Positions 1 to 7,512 are shown, counted from the first letter of the stretch. The stretch is DNA of 8,433 nucleotides from Thiobacillus sp. (GCA_011391285.1 JAABQU010000293.1:1-8433), one strand, 5' to 3'. Notes: generated by a model from the sequence alone, not told the origin. A program made the numbers and translations.

Positions 1-17
1 ACATCCTGCGCATCGAC

Positions 18-992
18 ATGAGCGCACCCGACATCCTGGTGCGCGAGGTGAAGGACCCCAACGTGCGCGGCATCTTCAGGAGCCTCAACGAGGTCTACCC
101 CATCGGCGCGGTCAAGCCCAACTCGCGCTACATGGGTGAAGTGCTGCGCGTCACCGACCCGCACGCCGTGGTCGACCTGCAGAAGGCGCGCGACATCCGC
201 TTCTTCAACCAGGACCAGATCAGGAAGCTCGAACTGCCCGGCAACATGGCCGTGGTCAAACCCAGTCCCTACACCCACAACATCGTCGCCTACTGGGAAC
301 GCCCCGAATCCGACATCCGTGTCTATGCGCTCGGCTGGAGCAGCATCCGCGAAGACATGCAGGCCGCCTACGAAGGTGCGAAGGCGACGCAGAAAAAGCT
401 CGGCATCGACGCACTGCTGCTGCCCATCGATCACCTCGCCACCCGCATCTACAGCCAGAACCGCGAAGCCGCCATCCTCGAATACCTCACCCTGTCGAGC
501 TACTACTACTGGGGCTCCTACGACATCGCGGACCAGAACTCATCGACCAATGTCACCAAGAGCGTGCATTACGCCAACGAACTGGAGTCCCCGGCCAAGG
601 TGTTCACCGCCGCCAACCATCCGTATTTCATGAACCACCTGCTGACCGATTCGCCCACCGAAGCCTTCGTGCGCAACTTCGGCCCGCGCCTGCATCACAT
701 CGCGGTGGCTGTGAAGGATGGCGAGACCGAGGCCCAGGCCAACATCGATTTCGTCGTGGCCTCGCTGCGCGACTGCGGCCAGAAATTCCTGCTCGACGTC
801 ATCGGCTCGAAGGAAGCGGGCTTGAAGCAGATTTTCTCCAGCGCCTCCGAGTATTCCTCGCTCATCGTCGAATACGTCCAGCGCTTCGGCGGCTTTCAGG
901 GATTCTTCACCAAGGACAACGTCGCGGAGTTGACCCACGCCGCGGGGGTGGAGGAAAGCCTGCGGGCGCTGCAGAAGGAAGCGCAGCGGTAA
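18..992 (+). CDS. Divergent HPPD-like VOC-superfamily protein (possibly 5'-partial)
   Basis: A 324-aa protein whose second half looks like the catalytic domain of 4-hydroxyphenylpyruvate dioxygenase-type enzymes of the vicinal oxygen chelate fold. The expected metal ligands are visible: His139 in a PIDH context, His227 in LHHIAV, and Glu285 in IVEYVQR. This His-His-Glu facial triad suggests a bound divalent metal, usually Fe(II) in this family. Residues about 38-110 would be the degenerate N-terminal VOC module and about 130-310 the catalytic one. No signal peptide or membrane segment is seen, so it is probably cytoplasmic. HPPD proteins usually have about 350-400 residues, so this one is short. 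The reading frame stays open to the left edge of the window and no Shine-Dalgarno sequence precedes ATG 18, so the real start may be upstream. The substrate cannot be told: the tyrosine pathway is a guess from fold only, and no tyrosine-catabolism neighbour is seen. The family call is moderately sure; the specific reaction is unknown. Confidence 0.7.
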   Translation: MSAPDILVREVKDPNVRGIFRSLNEVYPIGAVKPNSRYMGEVLRVTDPHAVVDLQKARDIRFFNQDQIRKLELPGNMAVVKPSPYTHNIVAYWERPESDIRVYALGWSSIREDMQAAYEGAKATQKKLGIDALLLPIDHLATRIYSQNREAAILEYLTLSSYYYWGSYDIADQNSSTNVTKSVHYANELESPAKVFTAANHPYFMNHLLTDSPTEAFVRNFGPRLHHIAVAVKDGETEAQANIDFVVASLRDCGQKFLLDVIGSKEAGLKQIFSSASEYSSLIVEYVQRFGGFQGFFTKDNVAELTHAAGVEESLRALQKEAQR

Positions 993-1018
993 ACGGTGCG
1001 CCGCGTTCAGACCTGAAA

Positions 1019-1049
1019 TCGACGCCCAACAGGCATCGCCACCTATAAT
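1019..1049 (+). promoter_or_regulatory. Putative sigma70-type promoter for the lipoprotein gene
   Basis: A perfect TATAAT -10 hexamer lies at 1044-1049 in the gap between the VOC gene and the lipoprotein gene, in otherwise GC-rich DNA. The best -35 candidate is TCGACG at 1019-1024, matching four of six consensus bases with a long 19-nt spacer, so the -35 is weak. Transcription would begin near 1056, giving a 5' leader of roughly 115-170 nt depending on the start codon used. The call rests on the -10 box and its position. Confidence 0.45.
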
Positions 1050-1051
1050 TT

Positions 1052-1150
1052 GAGCGTCGCAGCAAAACCTGCTCCGATGTCCCGTTCGATTGGGACGGTC
1101 CGGCAACCCGCAGCGTGCTGCGTGCGATTGGCCGGTAGGGGTAACGCAGT
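1052..1150 (+). promoter_or_regulatory. Structured 5' leader, possible cis-regulatory RNA (class not recognised)
   Basis: Several helices can be drawn by eye in the presumed leader of the lipoprotein gene. GCAG 1059-1062 pairs with CTGC 1069-1072. GTCCC 1079-1083 pairs with GGGAC 1092-1096. CCGGC 1100-1104 pairs with GCCGG 1131-1135 and encloses a hairpin of CGCAG 1109-1113 with CTGCG 1118-1122 around a CGTG loop. Two further pairings are possible: ACCC 1106-1109 with GGGT 1139-1142 would form a pseudoknot, and CTGCGT 1118-1123 with ACGCAG 1144-1149 would compete with the inner hairpin. Mutually exclusive pairings of this type occur in riboswitch-like leaders, but the core does not match any class I recall. 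GC-rich DNA gives chance helices, so this is tentative. Confidence 0.3.
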
Positions 1151-1172
1151 CATCTGAACAAATCCATCACGT

Positions 1173-2333
1173 ATGCGCAGTGTGAAATGTCCGGTTCCAA
1201 CAGAGGCGACGGCGGGTAGGTGGCCGTTGCAGATTCCGTTTCATGGAACCGCGATCTTCGTGCTGTGTGCCTTGGGTGTCGCTCTGATGCTTTCGCTGGC
1301 GGGATGCGCCACGCAAGAACGCGCATCACAGGAACGCGCGCCCGATCTGGCGCCGCCGGTTCACGTCTCGGAGAGTGCCTGGTGGGAGATCGATAACGAC
1401 ATCGGCGCCGCGTCCTTGGCCGCGAAAGAACCGGCCAGGAAGTACGCATACGACTCCATGGAGCGATGGAAGGATCGCATCCAGAAGCGCACCGAAGCCG
1501 ACTTCATTCCGTGGTTCACCGACTACTGGACCCAGCAATGGCTGGCGATCAAGGTGGCCTGGTACAAGTTGAGCGCAGGGAAGGAAACCGATCCGACGGT
1601 CAAGCGGCTGGCCGTCTATCTGCAGGAACAGTATCGCGATCGCGTGCTGGATCCGGTCGCCAGGGAAATCAGTCCTGACGAAATCAAAGGCCAGGCCACG
1701 AAGCTGTATATCGAGCGCCTGAGCGAGAAACTTCAGGACATATCGCAGCGCCACGGTGTGCCTTCGAATCAATTCGACCGGCGGATCAAGGCTATCCCCG
1801 CGATTGTGCTGGGACCTGATCCCGCCCAAAGTGCTTCGCTCTACCAGATCGTCCACGCCGACCCGATCACCAAGCTGCCCGCCTATGTGGCCTTGATCAA
1901 CCAGATCTCCAGCGCCCCAGGCGGCGCGGGAGCCGGTCCATCGGACGCCAGGATATCGCCCGTGGCGCAACAGGCCAGCGAAAAACTCATGGACAGGCTC
2001 GCCACCAGTGGGGGCGCAAGCGCTGCCGCAGCGGTTGTCGGTGGCGTCGCGGGCATGATGATTTCCCTGGGCGCGGCCGGTTATGGTGCGGCCACGCATG
2101 AAAGAGACCGGCTGCAAATGGCAGCGCAGCTTCGGGAGAACCTGAATGCCGCCCTGGATGACAGGTATCGGGAACTGTTGGAGGACCGCGCCCGAGGCGT
2201 GATGGCAGGGGTCTATGCCATATCCGGGCAGATCGAAGGCAGTCTCGCCACAACGCTTACGCAGCCGGTCGAATCAGAGCCCGTGCCGAGAGGAACCCCC
2301 TTGCCATCCGAGGGCCCTCCATCCGGGCAGTAA
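1173..2333 (+). CDS. Predicted lipoprotein of unknown function
   Basis: I do not recognise this 386-aa protein. A hydrophobic segment at about residues 27-44 ends in a lipobox, LAGC, with the lipidated Cys at residue 45, so the mature protein should be anchored to the inner or outer membrane. Residue 46 is Ala, not Asp, so there is no classic inner-membrane retention signal. The mature part starts with a short duplicated motif (TQERA/SQERA, residues 47-56). A Trp-rich, charged, probably helical region follows (about 67-245), then a Gly/Ala-rich hydrophobic segment (about 279-307) that could be a membrane helix or a Gly-zipper. A helical stretch (310-360) and a Pro-rich tail close the protein. 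The ATG used here lacks a Shine-Dalgarno sequence and gives an unusually long 44-residue leader. TTG 1227 is an alternative start that leaves a normal 26-residue leader. The gene converges with the transglutaminase cluster and probably has its own promoter. Confidence 0.8.
   Translation: MRSVKCPVPTEATAGRWPLQIPFHGTAIFVLCALGVALMLSLAGCATQERASQERAPDLAPPVHVSESAWWEIDNDIGAASLAAKEPARKYAYDSMERWKDRIQKRTEADFIPWFTDYWTQQWLAIKVAWYKLSAGKETDPTVKRLAVYLQEQYRDRVLDPVAREISPDEIKGQATKLYIERLSEKLQDISQRHGVPSNQFDRRIKAIPAIVLGPDPAQSASLYQIVHADPITKLPAYVALINQISSAPGGAGAGPSDARISPVAQQASEKLMDRLATSGGASAAAAVVGGVAGMMISLGAAGYGAATHERDRLQMAAQLRENLNAALDDRYRELLEDRARGVMAGVYAISGQIEGSLATTLTQPVESEPVPRGTPLPSEGPPSGQ
1211..1223 (+). promoter_or_regulatory. 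Possible ribosome binding site for alternative start TTG 1227
   Basis: A purine-rich run containing GGGTAGG and AGGTGG sits just 5' of the in-frame TTG at 1227-1229. The ATG at 1173 has no comparable sequence in front of it. Starting at 1227 shortens the signal peptide from 44 to 26 residues, more typical of lipoproteins, but leaves no positively charged residue ahead of the hydrophobic core. The start therefore stays undecided. Confidence 0.3.
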
Positions 2334-2417
2334 AAATAAGGGCGCGGCACCGGCCGGCTTCAGGCTGACGCCTCTCCTGGCAATGGCAGGGCGGAGTCCA
2401 CCCGCAGTGCCGCCGTC

Positions 2418-3272
2418 TCACGCCAGCTCCGTCACCCACACCCCCACATCGAGGCTGGCGCCCGGCGGCCCCACGAAGGCGCCGGATACCGGGGGCACCG
2501 ATTCGGGCAAGCGTGCCACCGCGACGGCGATATGGTCGCTGCCCACGATTTCACCGGTGCTGGGGTCGAATCCCTTCCAGCCTGCGCCGGGCAGGAACAC
2601 TTCGGCCCAGGCATGGGTGGCGCCGAAATTGGCATTCGACGGTGGCGCATGCAGGTAGCCGCTGACGAAGCGCGAGGCGAGGCCCAGGCGCCGCGCCGCC
2701 TGCATGAACAGATTGGCGGAGTCGCGGCAGGAGCCGTTGCCGCGGGCCAGGGTTTCTGCTGCGGTTTGAACCCCGGGTTCCTCGCGCAGCTGATACGTCA
2801 GCGTCTGATGAATGCGGATGCACAGGCGCTGCAGCAGGGCGTAGGTCTGGATCGCTTCGCCGGGCCGCCATACGTTCGCCACCCATTGAGTCAGCGGGTC
2901 ATTGGCTGCGGGCACGACGCCGTTCAGGTAGGGCGCCAGCAAAACCCGGTCCTCCAGCGTGTAGGCAAACGGGTAGTTCATCGCGTAATCGGCCACCAGA
3001 AAATCCAGCGGCGCTTCGTTGAATTGCTGGATGACGGCTTCGCTCTCGATCACGAGCTGGCGGGTTGGCGTGTCGAAGGTGGCGATCGCCACCGAGTTGT
3101 CCTCCGCATCGCGGTGCCAGCGCAGGATGGCCGGCGGCGTGATGTCCAGGCTCGACGATTCGATGCGCAATTCGTGGCCCTCTCGCGGCCGCAGGCGCAG
3201 GGTGTGGGGCTGAAGCTGCACCATGCCGGAGAAGTTGTAGTAGGTGCGGTGAAGGATTTTATAGCGCTGCAT
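2418..3272 (-). CDS. Transglutaminase-like family protein (stand-alone)
   Basis: A 284-aa protein with the two-part layout of bacterial transglutaminase-like proteins: an N-terminal beta-rich domain (about 1-85, starting RYKILHRTYYNFSG) and a papain-like core (about 140-245). The catalytic triad is visible as Cys182 in GSCRDSA, His220 in THAWAEV and Asp236 in GFDPS. Such proteins act as cysteine peptidases, amidases or acyl transferases on amide bonds; this subgroup is linked to putative peptide-ligation clusters and its substrate is unknown. There is no signal peptide, so it is probably cytoplasmic. It is the last gene of the minus-strand cluster, 77 nt after the AhpD-like gene, and a weak GGA lies 6 nt before the ATG. 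It shares motifs with the N-terminal part of the 1119-aa fusion upstream (RFVSGYL, HAWAEV, LPGAGW), so the two are paralogous domains. The family call is firm; the role is inferred. Confidence 0.92.
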   Translation of the reverse strand: MQRYKILHRTYYNFSGMVQLQPHTLRLRPREGHELRIESSSLDITPPAILRWHRDAEDNSVAIATFDTPTRQLVIESEAVIQQFNEAPLDFLVADYAMNYPFAYTLEDRVLLAPYLNGVVPAANDPLTQWVANVWRPGEAIQTYALLQRLCIRIHQTLTYQLREEPGVQTAAETLARGNGSCRDSANLFMQAARRLGLASRFVSGYLHAPPSNANFGATHAWAEVFLPGAGWKGFDPSTGEIVGSDHIAVAVARLPESVPPVSGAFVGPPGASLDVGVWVTELA

Positions 3273-3350
3273 GGTTCATCCAGTGAGCCCGGCTCTGCGG
3301 GTGCCGCATAGGCATGGGGCCAGTATGGCGCGTTTTTTTGATTTTAAGCT

Positions 3351-4091
3351 TCAGGCGGGCGGCGCCGGAATCCGTTCCAGCACGGCGACGAAGGGCGCGG
3401 GCAGCAGACCTTGTTCCCGCAGTTCGTTGGCCACGTCGTGGATGTGGACCGCTTCCCAGCGTGCCGGAAAGCCGCCCATCACCTGGGCGATGCCGATGAC
3501 CTCGAGCAGTTCTTCCGGGGTGACGTCGCTGCGGGTGAGCAATTCGCGGGTATGCAGACGCACCAGCCGCTGCTTGCGCACCACCAGACTCATCAGCAGT
3601 GCGATCAGGTTGTAGAACTTCAGATTCGAGATCTTGCCGTTGGGCAGGTGGGGCCAATCCGCGAAGCGTTTCCAGTGACGGGTATAGGCGTCGAACAGCA
3701 GGTAGGTGTCGTCGTCGGCCTGCGCGCGCACATACAGCGCGATGGCTTGCACCGTGTCGATGACGGCTTCCGGTGCCTTGGCGCGGATGGCGCCGTCAAT
3801 GTGGGTGAGCGCACACACCTCGCAGCCGTCGACGATGGCGGCGCTGTAGATGAGGATTTCGCTCAGGTGCCGTTCCTTGGAGAAGACGCCGCGCGACACC
3901 AGCAGGCGCGCCATATCGAGCAGCGCATCACCGAGTTCGACGCCTTTCTTGACGAAGCGGGCGGCCTGCGGATCGGCCTCCATCGTGGCTTCGGCATTTT
4001 CCTGCAATGCCATCAACAGCGAATTCGCGCCGCCGGCGATGTGGTGCGCGTCGTGCAGGTCCAGCTTTCCATACGGGTATTCGTTGGGCAT
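3351..4091 (-). CDS. AhpD-like / carboxymuconolactone decarboxylase family protein
   Basis: A 246-aa, mostly helical protein. Residues 78-97 contain Glu78, then exactly 11 residues, then Cys90-x-x-Cys93-x-x-x-His97 (CEVCALTH). This is the E-x11-CxxC-x3-H signature of AhpD-type alkylhydroperoxidases, in which the cysteine pair is redox active and Glu/His relay a proton. A second segment around 186-215 (VTPEELLEVIGIAQVMGGFPA) has the look of the carboxymuconolactone decarboxylase helix pattern but no CxxC, so the protein may hold two CMD-like halves with only the first active. There is no signal peptide, so it is likely cytoplasmic. It starts 27 nt after the fusion-gene stop, so it is very probably co-transcribed with it; a weak GAGA precedes the ATG. 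Peroxide or disulfide reduction is the family-level expectation. A true decarboxylase role is unlikely because the CxxC pair is kept. Its task in this cluster is unknown. Confidence 0.88.
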   Translation of the reverse strand: MPNEYPYGKLDLHDAHHIAGGANSLLMALQENAEATMEADPQAARFVKKGVELGDALLDMARLLVSRGVFSKERHLSEILIYSAAIVDGCEVCALTHIDGAIRAKAPEAVIDTVQAIALYVRAQADDDTYLLFDAYTRHWKRFADWPHLPNGKISNLKFYNLIALLMSLVVRKQRLVRLHTRELLTRSDVTPEELLEVIGIAQVMGGFPARWEAVHIHDVANELREQGLLPAPFVAVLERIPAPPA

Positions 4092-4118
4092 GCGATGTCT
4101 CGGTGGGATAGGTGGGGG

Positions 4119-7100
4119 TTAGCGCCGGCGCAAATCCAGCGTGTGCGGGAATTCGCCTGCGGGCTCTTCCGGCGGCGGCGCCATCGGGCCGGGCGGTGTA
4201 CCGTTGGGGAAGAAGCGCGCGAGCGGGGCGATCCACGGCGGCGGGGTGAAGCTGCCGGGGGTATGGCCCCACGCCTGGAAGCGGGTATGCCGACGCGATT
4301 CGGCTTCCCAGGCGTTGACCGGGAGGGTGTCGTAGCTGCGCCCGCCGGGATGGACCACGCGGTAGGTGCAGCCGCCGATGGCGCGGCCGTTCCAGGTGTC
4401 GATGAGGTCGAACACCAGCGGCGAGTGGATGCCGATGGTGGGGTGCAGCGCCGACGGCGGTTGCCAGGCGCGGTAACGCACGCCGGCGACGTATTCGCCG
4501 TGTACGCCGGTACTGCGCAGCGGCACGCGGCGGCCGTTGCACGCGAGCACGTAGCGGCTGTCGGTGAGCCCGCTGACCTTGACCTGCAGGCGCTCGACCG
4601 AGGAATCGACATAGCGCGCGGTGCCCAGGCTGGTCGATTCCTCGCCGAGGACGTGCCAGGGTTCGATCGCGGTGCGCAGTTCGACCTGGATGTCGCCGAG
4701 TTCCAGCGTGCCGTGGCGCGGGAAGCGGAATTCGAGGAAGGGCGCGAACCAGTCCAGCTCGAACGCAAAACCCGCGGCCTTGAGGTCGTCGATCACGTCC
4801 TTCAGGTCCACCCACAGGTAATGCGGCAGCATGAAGCGGTCGTGCAGCAGCGTGCCCCAACGCACCAGCGGCTTCTGGTAAGGCTTCTCCCAGAAGCGTG
4901 CAACTAGCGCGCGCAGCAGCAGCATCTGCGCCAGGCTCATGCGCGCGTGCGGCGGCATCTCGAAGCCGCGGAACTCGACCAGACCCAAGCGCCCCGACGA
5001 CGAATCGGGCGAGTACAGCTTGTCGATGCAGAACTCCGAGCGGTGCGTGTTGCCGGTGAGATCGGTGAGCAGGTTGCGCAGCAGGCGGTCCACCAGCCAC
5101 GGCTGCGGCACCTCGCCCTGCGGCATCTGCTGGAAGGCGATCTCGAGTTCGTAGAGTCGCTCCGGCCGTCCCTCGTCGACGCGCGGCGCCTGGCTGGTGG
5201 GGCCGATGAAGAGGCCGGAGAACAGGTAGGACAGCGCCGGGTGGTGCTGCCAGTAGGTGATGAAGCTCGCCAACAGATCGGGGCGTCGCAGGAAAGGGCT
5301 GTCGGCCGGGGTGGCGCCACCGAGGGTGACGTGGTTGCCGCCGCCGGTGCCGGCGTGGCGGCCGTCGAGCATGAATTTCTCGGTGCCCAGGCGCGACAGG
5401 CGGGCCTCCTCGTAGAGCATGGTGGTGGTCCTGACCAGTTCCGCCCAGTTGCTGGCGGGATGGATGTTGACCTCGATCACCCCGGGGTCGGGGGTGACCA
5501 TGAGCTTCTCGATGCGGCCGTCGCCGGGCGGGGTGTAGCCCTCGATTATCACCGGCATCTCCAGCAAGGCGGCGGTGGATTCGATCGCCGCCAGCAGGTC
5601 GAGGTACTGCTCCAGCGTGGTGGTGGGCGGCATGAATACGTGCAGGCCGCCGCCGCGTGCCTCGACGCAAAGCGCGGTGTGCGGCACCTCCACGGTTGCC
5701 TGCATGGTCGGGGTCTGCGGATGGATCCCGGGGTGAGCGGACGCGGGGTCGAGATGGAGGCTGTAGCGTGCCGCGACCTCGCCGTGAAAGTTCGCCAGCG
5801 GCGGCTGCACCGCGAACGGGTCGACCTCGACCCAGGGTTCGCGCTCGTCCTCGGCCACCCACGGCAGCGAGGCCAGCGGCAGGCGCAGCCCCATCGGCGA
5901 ATCGCCCGGGGTGAGATAGAGCCGGTCGCGGCGGAATACCCAGGGTGCGCTGTGCCAGCGCTGCTCGTGCATGCGCCAGGCCAGCGGCAGCACATAGCCG
6001 GTCGGCGTGTTAAGGCCGCGCGACAGCTTGTTGGCGAGGTCGCCGCGAAGCACCGGGTCGTCGATGTCGAGCCGCGCCGGGTTGAGATTGACCGGCAGCT
6101 CGGCTTCCTGCTGCAGCGCGGCCATGGCGTCCTCGTACGCCGGCTGCGCGTAGCGCGCGGCGAGTCCGAGATGCTGCGCCAGGGTGGCGGCAAAGTGCTG
6201 GGCATCACCGACGCTGTGGCCGTAATCCCAGCCGGCCTCCGCCAGCAGCGACGCGTCCTTCCACACCGGCACGCCATCGCGCCGCCAGTACAGCCCCAGC
6301 GCCCAGCGCGGCAGCGGCTCGCCCGGATACCACTTGCCCTGTCCGGTATGCAGCAGCGAACCGGCCGGCAGCTTTTGCTTCAGCCGCCGCACCAGCACCT
6401 CGGCGCGCTCGCGCTTGTGCTTTCCCAGTGCATCGATGTTCCATTCCGGTGCATCCATGTCGTCGATCGAAACGAACGTGGGCTCGCCGCCGTGCGTCAG
6501 GCGAACGTCCATCGCCTGCAGCCTTTCGTCGACGGCGTGCCCCAGCGCCAGCATCGTCTGCCACGCTTCGTCGCTGTAGGGCAGGGTCACGCGCGGGTCT
6601 TCGCGGATGCGGGTGACGGTGTTGGAAAATTCGAATTCGACCTCGCACGGATCGGTCATGCCGTCGATCGGCGCGGCGCTTGACGGCTGCGGCGTGCAGG
6701 CCAGCGGGATGTGGCCTTCGCCGGCAAACAGGCCGGACGTCGGGTCGAGGCCGATCCAGCCCGCGCCCGGCAGATACACCTCGGCCCAGGCGTGCAGGTC
6801 GGTGAAGTCGGCTACCGGCCCGGACGGACCGTCGAGCGACTTCTCGTCGGCGGTCAGCTGCACCAGATAGCCCGACACGAAGCGTGCCGCCAGCCCCAGG
6901 TGGCGCAGGATCTGCACCAGCAGCCAGGCCGTGTCGCGGCACGAGCCAAGCGCTTTTTCCAGCGTCTCCTCGCAGGTCTGGATGCCCGGCTCCATGCGTA
7001 CGGTGTAGGCGATGTCGCGCTGCAGGCGCTGGTTCAGCGCCACCAGAAAATCGTTGCTGTGCATCCGCTCGCGCGGCGCCTCGGCCAGCCAGGCGGTGAG

Positions 7101-7478
7101 CCGCGCGCCCGCAGGCTCGGTTTCCAGATAGGGCGCGAGCTCGCGCTTCAGGGCCGCGTCGTAGTCGAACGGCCAGTGAAATGCGCTTTCCTCGATGAAG
7201 TAGTCGAAGGGGTTGATCACCGTCATGTCGGCGATCACCTCGACGTCCACCGAGAACTCGCGCGTCGCCTCGGGGAACACCAGCCGCGCCAGATAGTTGC
7301 CGAACGGGTCCTGCTGCCAGTTGATGAAGTGCGTCTCGGGCGTGATCTTCAGCGTGTAGGCGAGGACGGGCGTGCGCGAGTGCGGCGCCGGGCGCAGCCG
7401 CACCACGTGCGGGCTCAGCATGACGCGCCGGTCAAACGTGTAGTGCGTGGTGTGGCGGATGGCGACGTGGATGCTCAT
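4119..7478 (-). CDS. Transglutaminase-like / DUF2126 putative amidoligase fusion
   Basis: A 1119-aa multidomain protein. Residues 1-85 form the N-terminal domain typical of bacterial transglutaminase-like proteins. About 140-260 form the papain-like core with the triad Cys180 (GSCRDTAW), His229 (LHAWAEV) and Asp245 (GLDPTSG). From about 290 to 1085 it matches the DUF2126 type, which has been proposed to be a COOH-NH2 ligase of the glutamine synthetase/GCS fold. Acidic and polar motifs that could hold ATP and metal include HGGEPTF (329-335), EVNIHPASNW (669-678), GGGNHVTLGG (712-721), GNTHRSEF (809-816) and VEFRGFEMPPH (834-844). The tail (about 1085-1108) is Pro-rich. No signal peptide is seen. 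The length of about 1100 aa and the start MSIHVAIRHTTHY fit the family, supporting this ATG although no clear Shine-Dalgarno precedes it. One chain combines amide-bond cleavage or transfer with putative amide-bond formation; the substrate is unknown. It lies 118 nt after Anbu and 27 nt before the AhpD-like gene. Confidence 0.93.
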   Translation of the reverse strand: MSIHVAIRHTTHYTFDRRVMLSPHVVRLRPAPHSRTPVLAYTLKITPETHFINWQQDPFGNYLARLVFPEATREFSVDVEVIADMTVINPFDYFIEESAFHWPFDYDAALKRELAPYLETEPAGARLTAWLAEAPRERMHSNDFLVALNQRLQRDIAYTVRMEPGIQTCEETLEKALGSCRDTAWLLVQILRHLGLAARFVSGYLVQLTADEKSLDGPSGPVADFTDLHAWAEVYLPGAGWIGLDPTSGLFAGEGHIPLACTPQPSSAAPIDGMTDPCEVEFEFSNTVTRIREDPRVTLPYSDEAWQTMLALGHAVDERLQAMDVRLTHGGEPTFVSIDDMDAPEWNIDALGKHKRERAEVLVRRLKQKLPAGSLLHTGQGKWYPGEPLPRWALGLYWRRDGVPVWKDASLLAEAGWDYGHSVGDAQHFAATLAQHLGLAARYAQPAYEDAMAALQQEAELPVNLNPARLDIDDPVLRGDLANKLSRGLNTPTGYVLPLAWRMHEQRWHSAPWVFRRDRLYLTPGDSPMGLRLPLASLPWVAEDEREPWVEVDPFAVQPPLANFHGEVAARYSLHLDPASAHPGIHPQTPTMQATVEVPHTALCVEARGGGLHVFMPPTTTLEQYLDLLAAIESTAALLEMPVIIEGYTPPGDGRIEKLMVTPDPGVIEVNIHPASNWAELVRTTTMLYEEARLSRLGTEKFMLDGRHAGTGGGNHVTLGGATPADSPFLRRPDLLASFITYWQHHPALSYLFSGLFIGPTSQAPRVDEGRPERLYELEIAFQQMPQGEVPQPWLVDRLLRNLLTDLTGNTHRSEFCIDKLYSPDSSSGRLGLVEFRGFEMPPHARMSLAQMLLLRALVARFWEKPYQKPLVRWGTLLHDRFMLPHYLWVDLKDVIDDLKAAGFAFELDWFAPFLEFRFPRHGTLELGDIQVELRTAIEPWHVLGEESTSLGTARYVDSSVERLQVKVSGLTDSRYVLACNGRRVPLRSTGVHGEYVAGVRYRAWQPPSALHPTIGIHSPLVFDLIDTWNGRAIGGCTYRVVHPGGRSYDTLPVNAWEAESRRHTRFQAWGHTPGSFTPPPWIAPLARFFPNGTPPGPMAPPPEEPAGEFPHTLDLRRR

Positions 7479-7512
7479 GGCGACAGTCAGTATGGAGGCT
7501 GTCTGTTACAAG

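Noticed and set aside
540..1106. A 188-codon minus-strand frame across the end of the VOC gene and the leader
   Set aside because: It is antisense to a gene with a conserved metal triad and shows no domain or ribosome binding site.
1081..1110. Resemblance of GGGACGGTCCGGCAACC to the conserved part of SAM-I (S-box) riboswitches
   Set aside because: Only the GGCAACC-like piece fits. The kink-turn, the GGTGCxAA element and the terminator switch expected of an S-box are absent or out of place.
2334..2417. Possible terminator in the convergent gap, with weak inverted repeats CCTG/CAGG (2376-2379 and 2387-2390)
   Set aside because: The stem is only 4 bp with a 7-nt loop and no T-run on either strand. 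A terminator may exist here but cannot be supported from the sequence.
3310..3347. Hairpin GCCA-GTA-TGGC followed by a run of seven T's on the plus strand, terminator-like
   Set aside because: The stem is just 4 bp, and the T-run lies on the strand opposite to the genes here, so no plus-strand transcript needs ending. On the gene strand it is an A-run before the transglutaminase start.
3928..5862. A 644-codon minus-strand open frame overlapping the fusion gene in another frame
   Set aside because: The translation is Arg/Pro/Ala-rich low-complexity sequence without motifs, an out-of-frame shadow of the fusion gene. It is not evidence of a frameshift, since the fusion frame is intact through to its stop.
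4947..6683. Long plus-strand open frame (578 codons) antisense to the DUF2126 fusion, and a similar 498-codon frame at 3411-4907
   Set aside because: They are opposite strongly recognisable genes, and their translations are Arg/Gln/Gly/Val-rich with no recognisable domain. GC-rich codon bias commonly leaves such antisense frames open.
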